Assembly (NCBI GenBank): GCA_003167365.1
Contig: PMTM01000012.1
Location: forward strand, 159,928 to 223,927
Reading direction: 5' to 3'
DNA from: Spartobacteria bacterium
GTDB lineage: Bacteria > Verrucomicrobiota > Verrucomicrobiia > Chthoniobacterales > UBA10450
DNA length: 64,000 bases
The stretch's first letter is position 1, and every line of letters begins with the position of its first letter. Below the pieces are notes generated by a model. The model made no database searches, was not told the origin of the DNA, and saw only the letters and a program-made list of their open reading frames with translations. The position numbers and the translations under genes were made by a program. This document shows, piece after piece, positions 1-8,093 of the stretch.

Positions 1-277
<277 letters not shown>

Positions 278-509
278 TTCTTTTTTGTTAACCCGTCGTT
301 CGCTTTATGCGGACGACGGCACACAGAGGGGAAATGATCCTAAAAACAAAACGAAGCTTGAAGAAGTTAGACCTACACTTCCTGTATGTAGATTTCAGAG
401 AACCAGCGAAATTGTTCTTTGGAAAAATGTAAGATCGACAACGTCATCAGACAGTCGGCACCGGCCGAGCTCGCCGCGATAGCGGCGAAATGCCACTCCG
501 GTTACGGAG

Positions 510-624
510 TCTGGTGATAATAGCGCAGTGGCACCACCCGTTCCCATTCCGAACACGGCAGTGAAACGCTGCAGCCCCGATGGTAGTACGACGATAGGTT
601 GTGCGAGAGTAGGACGTCGCCAGA
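510..624 (+). rRNA. 5S ribosomal RNA
   Basis: A 115-base 5S rRNA. The ends TCTGG and CCAGA pair to form the terminal helix, and the core has the conserved CCCATTCCGAACACGG loop region and the GAGAGTAGG segment. It follows 23S in the usual 23S-5S order and is followed at once by an intrinsic terminator. Confidence 0.93.
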
Positions 625-625
625 A

Positions 626-665
626 CAAAATGCCCGGTGGGTTAATCTCATCGGGCATTTTGCTT
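626..665 (+). terminator. Rho-independent terminator of the rRNA operon
   Basis: A strong hairpin with arms AAAATGCCCG and CGGGCATTTT around a loop near 638-650, flanked by A-runs and T-runs so it can act in both directions. It ends the rRNA operon and lies 14 bases from the stop codon of the convergent gene at 679, so it may serve both transcripts. Confidence 0.85.
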
Positions 666-678
666 TTACAATTGAGGG

Positions 679-1614
679 CTACCGCAAAGACGCGTTAACA
701 ACGAGTCTTTCCAACTCGGCTTCAAGCTCGTCGGCCTGATCCAATAACCCGTCGAGATCTTTGCCATCAAGAAGCACCATAACACTTTCTTCATGCGAAT
801 ACCGCAACTCATGATTACGGGCGTCATTTGAGATCGAATTGGCAGAGCAAAGAAAGCCCAGTTTGCACATTCCTCTGCGGTTCTTCATTTTCGCCGCGAG
901 ACTAGTCACCGCTGGCGCGCCGGCACCCCCTTTCGAATTTTTACCAGAAAGCAAAACTACTGGGCTGCTCGGCCAACAGCGACCGTGAACACGTCGATTA
1001 AGAAACACCGCATCAATTTCTTCCGTTTCGGTACGATAATTGTGATTAAACAATTCGAAGTCGGATACCTGACTGAAGAGGAGACACAACAATCTTTCAA
1101 AGAGCCGCCCCCGAATATGCCTATCGGTTGCTGCTCGTGCGTTCCCCAACGTCTTTCGTCCGATCAACTGAAGATTGCTTGGAGCAACAATTAGATTCTC
1201 TCCGGCTACAAGGTCGACGATCGTGTCGTAGCCTTTCGCCTTCCAAATTTTGCCTGACAATCGCAACACGATTCCCGCGGCATCAAGTTCATCAGCCGCA
1301 AGTATCGTTTCATTCGCATACCAGCAGCTTAGCGGTGCAGCTATCGTGACCTGCCGCTTAGCTTTTTTGGCAGCAGCCATGCGCTTTGTCCAATGATCTC
1401 GAAGAACAGAAACGGCATGAACATGACAGGCGCGCTTGGCGGAAACTAAATGCGGGCGCCAATTAGCAGGCGTTAGTCCTAGCGATTTCTTCGGCTGCTT
1501 CCATTCGGCGTCGAGTTTTTGTATCGCCGTCATCATCTTGGCGACGTCGGCTAAGTCGAATTCGTTCGCGCTTGCGACGTCCTTAGCCTCATCTTCTCTT
1601 GACTCGATAGCCAC
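679..1614 (-). CDS. Mrr/restriction endonuclease-like protein, possibly catalytically altered
   Basis: A 311-residue protein of unknown function, third gene of a leftward cassette, 12 bases after the ParB-like gene. It starts at GTG. The C-terminal half resembles the Mrr-type PD-(D/E)XK fold: GRLFERLL with E173 in the first helix, EIDAVF with D201, a hydrophobic strand PVVLLSGKN with K225, then SLAAKM and a GFLCSANSIS strand. In typical Mrr proteins the strand reads (E/Q)xK; here the acidic or Gln position is S223. Nuclease activity is therefore uncertain, and the domain may bind DNA without cutting or use another residue. The N-terminal 150 residues are not recognised. Fold assignment is by motif only. 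Confidence 0.6.
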   Translation of the reverse strand: MAIESREDEAKDVASANEFDLADVAKMMTAIQKLDAEWKQPKKSLGLTPANWRPHLVSAKRACHVHAVSVLRDHWTKRMAAAKKAKRQVTIAAPLSCWYANETILAADELDAAGIVLRLSGKIWKAKGYDTIVDLVAGENLIVAPSNLQLIGRKTLGNARAATDRHIRGRLFERLLCLLFSQVSDFELFNHNYRTETEEIDAVFLNRRVHGRCWPSSPVVLLSGKNSKGGAGAPAVTSLAAKMKNRRGMCKLGFLCSANSISNDARNHELRYSHEESVMVLLDGKDLDGLLDQADELEAELERLVVNASLR

Positions 1615-1626
1615 GCCTAGGGGGTC

Positions 1627-2577
1627 TTATCCGGTAAAACGAGCGAGCCTTTTCTCCAGTGAAGATACAAGATTTTCGACGCTATTGAGGACGAGCTTCT
1701 TTTCGTCCTCCTCTTTGGTCTTCCGCATCAATCGATCGAACCGCTTGACCAATTGGGCGCATTGACGTCCAAATTTTTCCGCCTCGACGATCATTTCGAC
1801 AGTGTTTTCGTACGTGGCTTGAATTGTCTGCTTTGGCTTTTCGATCAATCCGACGATCTCACTATCCAGGTCTGACTTGGCCTCTGGAGACTTTGCTTCC
1901 TCGGATGCCACTTTGATAATTGGACGGACCTGTCGAAGATCTACGGTGTCGGAAATAATGTTGTTCAACTTCTTCCGAACAAATGCTTTTAGAATTCTGC
2001 GTTCGCCATATTTCCTAAAGATAGCGGGGCGATACTTCGCTAATGGATCTATGACATTTGCCTGCAGTTCGAAAAAAAAGTTTAGCGGGACTTTGCCGGT
2101 GTCGATCAAGTTTTGATATTCCACAGGTAGCCGAGTAGCAAAAAGCATCCTGCGGATTTGCGGAACCGACAGCCCCGTCAATTCACGCAACTCTTCGGCT
2201 TCATTCACACCGGTTCGATCAACAACCTTTTGGAGAGCCCAAGCCGTGGGCATGTCGTCCCAGGCATCCCGAACCAAATGAATGTGGAACATCGTTAGAA
2301 TGTTCTCCTTCTTGTCCGGCTTTGGGATGATGATCGCTGGGATCTTTTTCAGTCCGAGTTCTTTCGCGCAAATCCAACGACGCTCGCCATCGACCAACAC
2401 GTATCGCTTCTTGCCTTTACCGCTCTTTTCATAAACAGAGACCGGTACCAAAATTCCCACCCGCGCGATTGATTCGGATAATTGTTCCAATTCCTCGCGA
2501 GGGAAATGAAGGCGTGGATTTTCCTTATTGCGCTCGATTTCGTCGGGCGAAAGCGCTTTTAGATCGTGCGGTTCCAT
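1627..2577 (-). CDS. ParB/Srx-fold (ParB N-terminal domain) protein
   Basis: A 316-residue protein with a ParB N-terminal domain at about residues 7-105. It has NPR at 20-22, the SI..VGIL.PV segment at 35-46, and the CTP-binding-type GERRW..A at 64-71 followed by LGLKKIP. A helical DNA-binding region follows, with an HTH-like ELTGLSVPQIRRML at about 132-145. The C-terminus (about 215-316) is long, charged and helical and could dimerise. The partner ParA expected in chromosome partitioning is not adjacent; the neighbours are a Dam-type methylase 12 bases upstream and an Mrr-like protein 12 bases downstream. A role as a DNA clamp or specificity factor of that cassette is inference. Phage and plasmid ParB-like proteins are the nearest remembered relatives. 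Confidence 0.8.
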   Translation of the reverse strand: MEPHDLKALSPDEIERNKENPRLHFPREELEQLSESIARVGILVPVSVYEKSGKGKKRYVLVDGERRWICAKELGLKKIPAIIIPKPDKKENILTMFHIHLVRDAWDDMPTAWALQKVVDRTGVNEAEELRELTGLSVPQIRRMLFATRLPVEYQNLIDTGKVPLNFFFELQANVIDPLAKYRPAIFRKYGERRILKAFVRKKLNNIISDTVDLRQVRPIIKVASEEAKSPEAKSDLDSEIVGLIEKPKQTIQATYENTVEMIVEAEKFGRQCAQLVKRFDRLMRKTKEEDEKKLVLNSVENLVSSLEKRLARFTG

Positions 2578-2589
2578 TTTTGAATCCGA

Positions 2590-3375
2590 TCAATTGAAAA
2601 TCAGCAATTCGCGCGCGTATCGACGATGTTTCGCGAAACCTGCGACGTTCCGGCGAACACGCACTAACTTTGTTTTGAAACCCTTCGCTAAAAACCATGC
2701 TTCTTTGCATACAGCATAACTAACCAAAAACTTTACCTTGTTCGCAGCTAATTCCTCCAAACAAATGCGCAATCGCCAAATACTTCCGAAGTCGAATTGT
2801 GAAGGATCGTACTCACGAAAAACGCGTCGGGAACTAACGGAAAATGGCGGGTCAATGTACACGAAGTCACCGCACTTGGTTCGACTCAATACTTTCTCGA
2901 AATCGCCGGAGACAAGAACAACCGAACGCAGCGCGCCTGCGTGTTTTCGCAAGTTCCTTGGAATCGCGCCGCTCGCCTTCCCGCCGTAAGGCACGTTAAA
3001 CTCACCCCTCCTGTTTGTTCGATAAATCCCGTTGAAACAACAACGATTCAAGTAGATGAACCGGGCTGCTTTGTGAGCACGTGTGGCGCTTCGTCTGTTG
3101 GTTTTGCGGCGTCGCAGAAATTCTTTTTTGCTCTTTCGGAACCGGCGCAGTCGATCAGTTACGTCTTTATGACGATACTTTACGTCTCGGTAAGTTCGAA
3201 TTAGGTCGCCATTGATATCCCCAAGAAGCGCTTTCTTCGGCTTCAGAGAAAAAAACAGGCAAGCAGAGCCAGCAAAAGGCTCAACGTACCGCTCGTAGCG
3301 ATTCTCGTCGAAATAGTTGGCTAAGGTGGGAACAATTTGTCGCTTGCTGCCCGCCCATCGCAGAAAGGGCTGCAT
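2590..3375 (-). CDS. D12-class (Dam-type) DNA adenine N6-methyltransferase
   Basis: A 261-residue protein with all hallmark motifs of Dam/DpnM-type enzymes. FLRWAGSK is at the N-terminus (SAM binding) and YVEPFAGSACLFF at 30-42. LGDINGDLI is at 51-59 and YLNRCCFNGIYR at 108-119, followed by GEFNVPYG. The catalytic motif is DPPF at 175-178, with RRYARELLIFN at the C-terminus. It should methylate adenine in a short site; GATC would be typical but cannot be read from sequence. The ATG at 3375 is preferred over a TTG at 3402 because family members start just before FLRWAGSK. It is the first gene of the cassette. It is visibly more AT-rich than the ferritin gene at 3919, suggesting acquisition. 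Confidence 0.9.
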   Translation of the reverse strand: MQPFLRWAGSKRQIVPTLANYFDENRYERYVEPFAGSACLFFSLKPKKALLGDINGDLIRTYRDVKYRHKDVTDRLRRFRKSKKEFLRRRKTNRRSATRAHKAARFIYLNRCCFNGIYRTNRRGEFNVPYGGKASGAIPRNLRKHAGALRSVVLVSGDFEKVLSRTKCGDFVYIDPPFSVSSRRVFREYDPSQFDFGSIWRLRICLEELAANKVKFLVSYAVCKEAWFLAKGFKTKLVRVRRNVAGFAKHRRYARELLIFN

Positions 3376-3487
3376 GTCAGTTTGTCGCAGAGCAAGGCCC
3401 AACCGTCAACAGAAACAGCATTGGTCCGTTAGCATTGGAGGTCTTCACTCGACCGCCCCAACTAACGGGATAAACTGGAGAGATTGA

Positions 3488-3889
3488 ATGAAAACAAACC
3501 CCACTAGAATAATTTGGACTGCAGAAATGCGCCGCCTGTTGTACGCATGTTTATTATCCGAGTTCGGACCACATCGAGATTGGAGCGGTTCGCGTTACCC
3601 GAGAGATCGACGGACAGAGTTTCACGCTCTACTTACGAAATTGGCCGGCGTGTTTTCTACATTAACCGGAAAGACCATTACACGCGATGCAGTTGAACAA
3701 CAGGTGGACTGGGGAATTACCGTGCAAAAAGAGATCAAAAGTAATGGGCATGCCCGTGCTTTCATAATGAACAAGGCGGCGGCCTTGGACGTTGGTTTTA
3801 TCACAACAGCAGATCTGCCTGCGTTTATGAGCGTCGGTAAACACGGCAGCCTTTCAGCACAGCGGAAGAAAATTCTAGATCAGTTGTAA
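3488..3889 (+). CDS. hypothetical protein divergent from the methylase cassette
   Basis: A 133-residue soluble, basic protein that I do not recognise. It starts at ATG after a good ribosome-binding site (TGGAGA about 7 bases upstream). It has no signal peptide, membrane segment or clear HTH. It is transcribed away from the Dam-type gene across a short intergenic region (3376-3487), so it may share a promoter region with the cassette and could regulate it. Its base composition resembles the cassette rather than the ferritin gene 29 bases downstream, so it probably belongs to the same inserted block. Function unknown. Confidence 0.6.
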   Translation: MKTNPTRIIWTAEMRRLLYACLLSEFGPHRDWSGSRYPRDRRTEFHALLTKLAGVFSTLTGKTITRDAVEQQVDWGITVQKEIKSNGHARAFIMNKAAALDVGFITTADLPAFMSVGKHGSLSAQRKKILDQL

Positions 3890-3918
3890 CAACCCAGAAC
3901 CACAACGAAAGGTCTCTT

Positions 3919-4431
3919 ATGCTCACCAGTAAGAAAGTTATCAACGCCATCAACGAACAGATCGGGTACGAGTTCAGTGCTTCGATGCAGTACTACGCGA
4001 TCGCGGCGCATTTTGCGGCGGAGGCGTTGCCGCAGTTGTCGCAGCATTTTTTCAAGCAGGCGGAGGAGGAGAAAGGTCATGCGTTGCGCTTCATCAAGTA
4101 TGTGGTCGATGCGGGCGGGCGCGTGGTGATTCCCGCGATCGACGCGCCGAAAGCGCACTTCAAGACGCCGAAGGACGCGGTCAAGCTTTCCCTCGATCAA
4201 GAGGTCAAAGTGACCCATCAGATCAACGCGCTCGTCGAGCTGGCGCGTTCGGAGAAGGATTACATCACTTTCAATTTCCTGCAGTGGTTCCTGACTGAGC
4301 AGCTCGAAGAAGTTTCGTCGATGGATAACCTTCTCAAAATCGTCCAGCGCGCGGGTGACGACCTGCTCCAGGCCGACGAGTATCTGGCTCGCGTCGGGGT
4401 GAAGGCGATGCCCGAGCCGCCGAAAGAATAG
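3919..4431 (+). CDS. non-haem ferritin
   Basis: A 170-residue four-helix ferritin that stores iron in the cytoplasm. Ferroxidase-type ligands are visible: E in IGYEFSASMQYY (helix A), EEEKGHALRF (helix B, ExxH), and helix C-D residues in QWFLTEQLEE. GGRVVIPAIDAP forms the usual linker. Length and motif order fit bacterial Ftn rather than bacterioferritin; I see no clear haem-binding Met. It starts at ATG with AAAGG upstream. It marks the return to the GC-rich chromosomal background after the methylase cassette. Confidence 0.9.
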   Translation: MLTSKKVINAINEQIGYEFSASMQYYAIAAHFAAEALPQLSQHFFKQAEEEKGHALRFIKYVVDAGGRVVIPAIDAPKAHFKTPKDAVKLSLDQEVKVTHQINALVELARSEKDYITFNFLQWFLTEQLEEVSSMDNLLKIVQRAGDDLLQADEYLARVGVKAMPEPPKE

Positions 4432-4456
4432 CAACGTGACGTTGCATCCATTATTT
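4431..4456 (+). terminator. possible terminator after the ferritin gene
   Basis: A perfect 6-bp hairpin, GCAACG-TGA-CGTTGC, begins at the last base of the ferritin stop codon and is followed by ATCCATTATTTT. The stem is short and the T-tract loose, so this is a weak call. Confidence 0.4.
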
Positions 4457-4569
4457 TGCGACTGAGGGCCCCGAATCGTTCGCGAGGTAGCCGCTACTGC
4501 GCCGGGCATAGCGCCAAGATGATCGGTAAAGGCTTGCCTTAAAAGGCGGCCCAGGCGTTCAATGCCAGA

Positions 4570-4848
4570 ATGAAAATGAAATTACTCCTTAGCCTGGCAG
4601 TCATAGGAAGTTTCGCGCTCAGCGCGTCATTCGCTCAGATAGCGGCCCAAAAAACACAAATCACTGGGAAAGTGATAGCGATCACGGCCACCAGCATCAC
4701 AGTGCAGAGGGCAAATGAGAAAGGGGTATGGGAGATTCAAACGGGGACTGGGACGGATACAACGGTAACCGGCAAAGCGGAAGTCGGCGCAACCGTAACG
4801 GTGAGTTGCATCCAGACGAATGCTCAGAAAAAGGAAGCCCCACTCTAA
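4570..4848 (+). CDS. small secreted protein, OB-like (DUF5666-like) repeat unit
   Basis: A 92-residue protein with a clear Sec signal peptide (MKMKLLLSLAVIGSFALSAS followed by FAQ). The mature part is about 60 residues: ITGKVIAITATSITVQ, then a WEIQ.G..T.VTG strand and VGATVTVSC. This alternating-strand pattern resembles DUF5666-type OB-like domains. It is similar to the protein at 5584 and both share a C-terminal NAQKKE motif, so the two are paralogues. Function unknown; periplasmic location inferred. Confidence 0.7.
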   Translation: MKMKLLLSLAVIGSFALSASFAQIAAQKTQITGKVIAITATSITVQRANEKGVWEIQTGTGTDTTVTGKAEVGATVTVSCIQTNAQKKEAPL

Positions 4849-4976
4849 TCCAGCGCCGAGCAGGAAAATAATTAAATCATCTTAGCCGCGCGGGGGAATT
4901 TTTTGGTTCTTCCGCGGGGACGCGACCGGCCTCGCCAAAGCTACGGCTCGGCGGGCCGAGCGCATCCCTCCATCCA

Positions 4977-5399
4977 CTATAATTCGCGCCGCCGCCACGC
5001 GCCCAGGACGACGCCGCTGATCGCAAACGCGATGAAGGGTCGACCCATGTTAATGAAAACGAGCGGCCACGGATTTGTTTCAAACGCCGAGAAGACGGAG
5101 ATGGCCGCGTATTGGACAAACAAGAAAGCGAACCAGCAGATGAGCGCGATCTTCAACCCGGTGATGGCGTGTGCAACATGCATTTTTGCGAAGAGCCAGG
5201 CCAGCGCGTAATTGACAAAGATTGCGGCGACGATCGCGATCAAATAGGGAATCGCGCTGTGCGGTGGTTCGATATCGGTCATGGTGCGGGCGTTGTAATT
5301 CAACCACGCCTCGCCGAAAAGCGCGTACCATCCGAGTCCGATAAAGAAATGTATAACTACGAGGATCCAGACAGCGAGATGATGGATTTTGTGGTTCAT
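4977..5399 (-). CDS. DUF1761-like integral membrane protein
   Basis: A 140-residue protein with four predicted membrane segments: LAVWILVVIHFFIGLGWYAL, AIPYLIAIVAAIFVNYALAW, ALICWFAFLFVQYAAISVF and PFIAFAISGVVLGAW. The N-terminal pattern (a helix with GLGWY.LFG..W) matches DUF1761. Function of the family is not established. The ATG at 5399 is preferred over a GTG at 5429. Confidence 0.7.
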   Translation of the reverse strand: MNHKIHHLAVWILVVIHFFIGLGWYALFGEAWLNYNARTMTDIEPPHSAIPYLIAIVAAIFVNYALAWLFAKMHVAHAITGLKIALICWFAFLFVQYAAISVFSAFETNPWPLVFINMGRPFIAFAISGVVLGAWRRREL

Positions 5400-5583
5400 C
5401 GAGGCGCATGAGTATTCCGACTTCTCCACTGGCGTGGCAAGCGGATTCTGATTGCCGCGGCGGTCATCAAAACGATAACTGGGCTGTCAGGGAACTACCC
5501 GGCGCAACCTATCCGATCTAACGATCGAGCGATTCTTAGCTTAAGTCTTGCCTCGCGGACGGTTCCGTCCTGTAATCGCCGGC

Positions 5584-6000
5584 ATGATGAAAACCAAGAC
5601 AACATTTAGTTTGTTGGCCATAGCCAGCTTGGCCTTGAGCGGTGTCGCTTTCGCCGGCGGGAAGACCTACCAAGCCACGGGGCAGGTGGTCAAAGTCAGC
5701 GCCGCGATGGTCGTGATCCAGAGCGGCACCCAGAAATGGGAGATCGCGCGCGACACAACCACCAAAGTCAAAGGCGACCTCAAAAAAGGCAACACCGTAA
5801 CGGTCACATATACGATGAACGCCACCGCAATGGATGTGAAAGCGATGCCCGCGGCACCTGCTGCGACAGCTGCACCGGCGAAGAAAACTGCACCGCCGAA
5901 GTTAAAAGCTTCCGCCCCGACCACGTCTGCCGCCGGGGAGCCGAACGCGCAGAAAAAAGAACAGCCAGACGCTACAGCCACTCCTACTCCCGACGAGTAG
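5584..6000 (+). CDS. small secreted protein, paralogue of the 4570 protein
   Basis: A 138-residue protein with a Sec signal peptide ending GVAFAGG. A short OB-like domain follows (YQATGQVVKVSAAMVVIQ, then KWEIARDTTTKVKGDLKKG and TVTVTY). The C-terminal tail is low complexity, rich in Ala, Pro, Lys and Thr, and shares NAQKKE with the paralogue at 4570. Two adjacent Met codons (5584, 5587) can start it. A copy of the TGTCGATCTT motif lies two bases after the stop codon, at 6002-6011. Function unknown. Confidence 0.7.
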   Translation: MMKTKTTFSLLAIASLALSGVAFAGGKTYQATGQVVKVSAAMVVIQSGTQKWEIARDTTTKVKGDLKKGNTVTVTYTMNATAMDVKAMPAAPAATAAPAKKTAPPKLKASAPTTSAAGEPNAQKKEQPDATATPTPDE

Positions 6001-6062
6001 TTGTCGATCTTGTTCCGGCGAGCGGGCGCGAGATTGCAGCCCGCTCGTCGTTGAATCTTGAT

Positions 6063-6117
6063 TGTAGCGGCGTGTGTCCCCACGCGCAGGCCTCTCCTAG
6101 TTGGCGGCCGCCTCTAC
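6063..6117. repeat. small palindromic REP-like element
   Basis: GTAGCGGCGTGTGTCCCCAC and a right half ending GGCGGCCGCCTCTAC form imperfect hairpins bounded by GTAG and CTAC. The core GTGTCCCCACGCG recurs inverted near 43636-43655. The element runs into the stop codon of the giant GreA gene (6114-6116). Confidence 0.55.
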
Positions 6118-7988
6118 ACCGACGCAGGTTCGGTTTCTGACAGGCTTGGATCGGGCGCAGTCGCGTCGCGCGGCGCAGCTTCGATCGAGACAATCGCGTA
6201 ACGTCCGCCGTCGGCATTGAGCGTAACGACGTCGCCGACTTTGCGACCGAGCAACGCCTGCCCGATCGCTGTTTGATAGGAAATAATGTTGCGATCGGGA
6301 TCGCCATCCCACGCTCCTAAAATCGTGTAGGTTTCTTCTTTTTTTGAATCTGACTCACGCAGAGTCACGATTGTGCCGACGGAAACGCGAGAGGTATCCG
6401 GATTCTCAAACGCAGTTCCACGCGCACGATCCAGCATCGACTCGAGCTCGACTTTCCGGCGCATAAGCACGGCCTGCATTTGTTTGGCGGCTTTGAACTC
6501 GAAATTCTCGCGCAGATCGCCGTAAGAACGAGCGACGCCGATTTCCTTGCTGTTCTCGGGGATTTTCTTGTTCACGAGCTCTTCAAATTCCGCCCTGCGT
6601 TTTTCCAGGCTGCTCCAGGATACAACCAGCGCTTCGCTCTTTTCCGGCGCCTGTGCACCAGTAATCATGCCTTCGAGCTCGGGATAAAGTTTAACAATTC
6701 GCGCGAGCAACGAACGCTTCGTCAATTCGTCGAACAACGGACTGAGGAGAAGTTTCCTCATCGCGTCGCGCGCGCGTCCGATCTCCGCGCCTTTAAACAT
6801 CGCGCCGATCAACTCTCGATCTTCCATGAGTAAACGTTGCAATTTGCTGCCGCGCGTCGGCGCGATGTGTTGCTCACGCTCCATCGCTGAAAGAATCGCG
6901 CCAAGCAGGTCCGGCGTGACCAATTCCGTCCAGCGATCGCGTTCGTTGCTCAACCAAATAAGCATGTCACTCGTTGCGGAATGTTCGCGAATGCTACGTT
7001 CGAGCATTGTGCGAAGTTCGGCATGCTGTCCGGCTTCGCCCAAGACGCGCGGGATTTGCGCGACTATGCGGCCCTGACTTCTCTGCATTAATTGCAGGGC
7101 GCGCGCCGTCCAACGCTCACCCAGCGCAACCGGCAGCGTTTGCAAAACCTTCTTTTCTTTAGCCGCGGGCAACTTTGGCAAGATCGCCATCAAACGCGGT
7201 TCCTCGTCGGCGATCAATTTTGGCAACGTCAGAGAAAGATTGCTGGCCTTGAGTTTCGGCACGCGTTCGAGCAACTCGTCGCGAGCGATTACAAACTCGA
7301 ACGTCAGCGCCGGATGCAATTTTTGATTTCGCACAGCCGCGTTCTCAATCGTAACGATGATCGGCTGCAACTGTTTCTCCGGTTCTTTAAACTCCTGATA
7401 AAGTTTTACTATCTGATCGAGCGCAGTGGCCTGTTCCTTTGGCTGCGGGGCTTGATTGAAAGACTCGATCAACTCCTCGGCGTGGGAGACAGGCGTGGCA
7501 CGAAGTTGGATCGGCTCGTTCTTTTTCGTGGGGACAAGGAAATTACCTTCTTTCTTGAGCGTTTTTTTGGTGGACTCCCACCAGCGTTTCCACTCGGCTT
7601 CGCTGAAAATATCGCCGATTAGCCACTCGCTGATTTGCTGCACGGTTGCTTTTCCGCCGAGGCTTTCGAGAATGTTCCGCACAATCGCGGCTGCATCTCC
7701 CTTTACCAATTTCTTGATCGCCGTTAAATCGACAGCTTTTCGAGCAAGAAAATGTTCGGGGGCAAGTGGAGTGAGATTTTCCGCTGCGTATTGGAGCTGC
7801 ATGGGATGCGCCTTCTTGCCCGCGAAATCGATCACGATCTGGTTGAGCAGAAGATTCCACTCGGCCACGCGTCCGAATCCCCAGCTTTTGTGCAGGCAAT
7901 AAGTCCTCGGTTTCAACTCCTCGAGTTGTTCTGCCGATTTTGAGGTCAGTTTTTCCGATTCAACGAGTTTTTGCAGTTCAGCATCCAT
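6114..7988 (-). CDS. GreA/GreB-type transcription elongation factor with a long N-terminal extension
   Basis: A 624-residue protein. The last 160 residues are a GreA unit: a coiled coil with the tip motif SYGDLRENFEFKAAK (acidic D and E of the cleavage-stimulating tip), then an FKBP-like C-terminal domain with GDVVTL. This domain rescues backtracked RNA polymerase through the secondary channel. The N-terminal 450 residues include a beta-rich CLHKSWGFGRVAEWN segment reminiscent of CarD/TRCF-type polymerase-binding modules, followed by helical, TPR-like sequence. Chlamydial GreA proteins have similar N-terminal extensions, so this architecture fits the PVC group. It stands alone, divergent from the terC gene. 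Confidence 0.85.
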   Translation of the reverse strand: MDAELQKLVESEKLTSKSAEQLEELKPRTYCLHKSWGFGRVAEWNLLLNQIVIDFAGKKAHPMQLQYAAENLTPLAPEHFLARKAVDLTAIKKLVKGDAAAIVRNILESLGGKATVQQISEWLIGDIFSEAEWKRWWESTKKTLKKEGNFLVPTKKNEPIQLRATPVSHAEELIESFNQAPQPKEQATALDQIVKLYQEFKEPEKQLQPIIVTIENAAVRNQKLHPALTFEFVIARDELLERVPKLKASNLSLTLPKLIADEEPRLMAILPKLPAAKEKKVLQTLPVALGERWTARALQLMQRSQGRIVAQIPRVLGEAGQHAELRTMLERSIREHSATSDMLIWLSNERDRWTELVTPDLLGAILSAMEREQHIAPTRGSKLQRLLMEDRELIGAMFKGAEIGRARDAMRKLLLSPLFDELTKRSLLARIVKLYPELEGMITGAQAPEKSEALVVSWSSLEKRRAEFEELVNKKIPENSKEIGVARSYGDLRENFEFKAAKQMQAVLMRRKVELESMLDRARGTAFENPDTSRVSVGTIVTLRESDSKKEETYTILGAWDGDPDRNIISYQTAIGQALLGRKVGDVVTLNADGGRYAIVSIEAAPRDATAPDPSLSETEPASV

Positions 7989-8093
7989 TTCGAGTCGAAC
8001 AAACTACGATGAACGTCCGAGTTCGCGAGAGAAAATTGGCGCGCGCGATGGTTTGCCATTGCCGTGAGCCTCGCGGCATGAAACCGTGCGGCG

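Noticed and set aside
1627-2577. ParB-like gene as the partner of the ParA at 20282 in chromosome segregation
   Set aside because: The two are 18 kb apart, the ParB-like gene is embedded in a methylase operon of different composition, and no parS-like palindrome was noticed near either gene.
8004-8093. Mn2+ (yybP-ykoY) riboswitch before the TerC-family gene
   Set aside because: The stems can be imagined but the conserved loop sequences of that riboswitch are absent.
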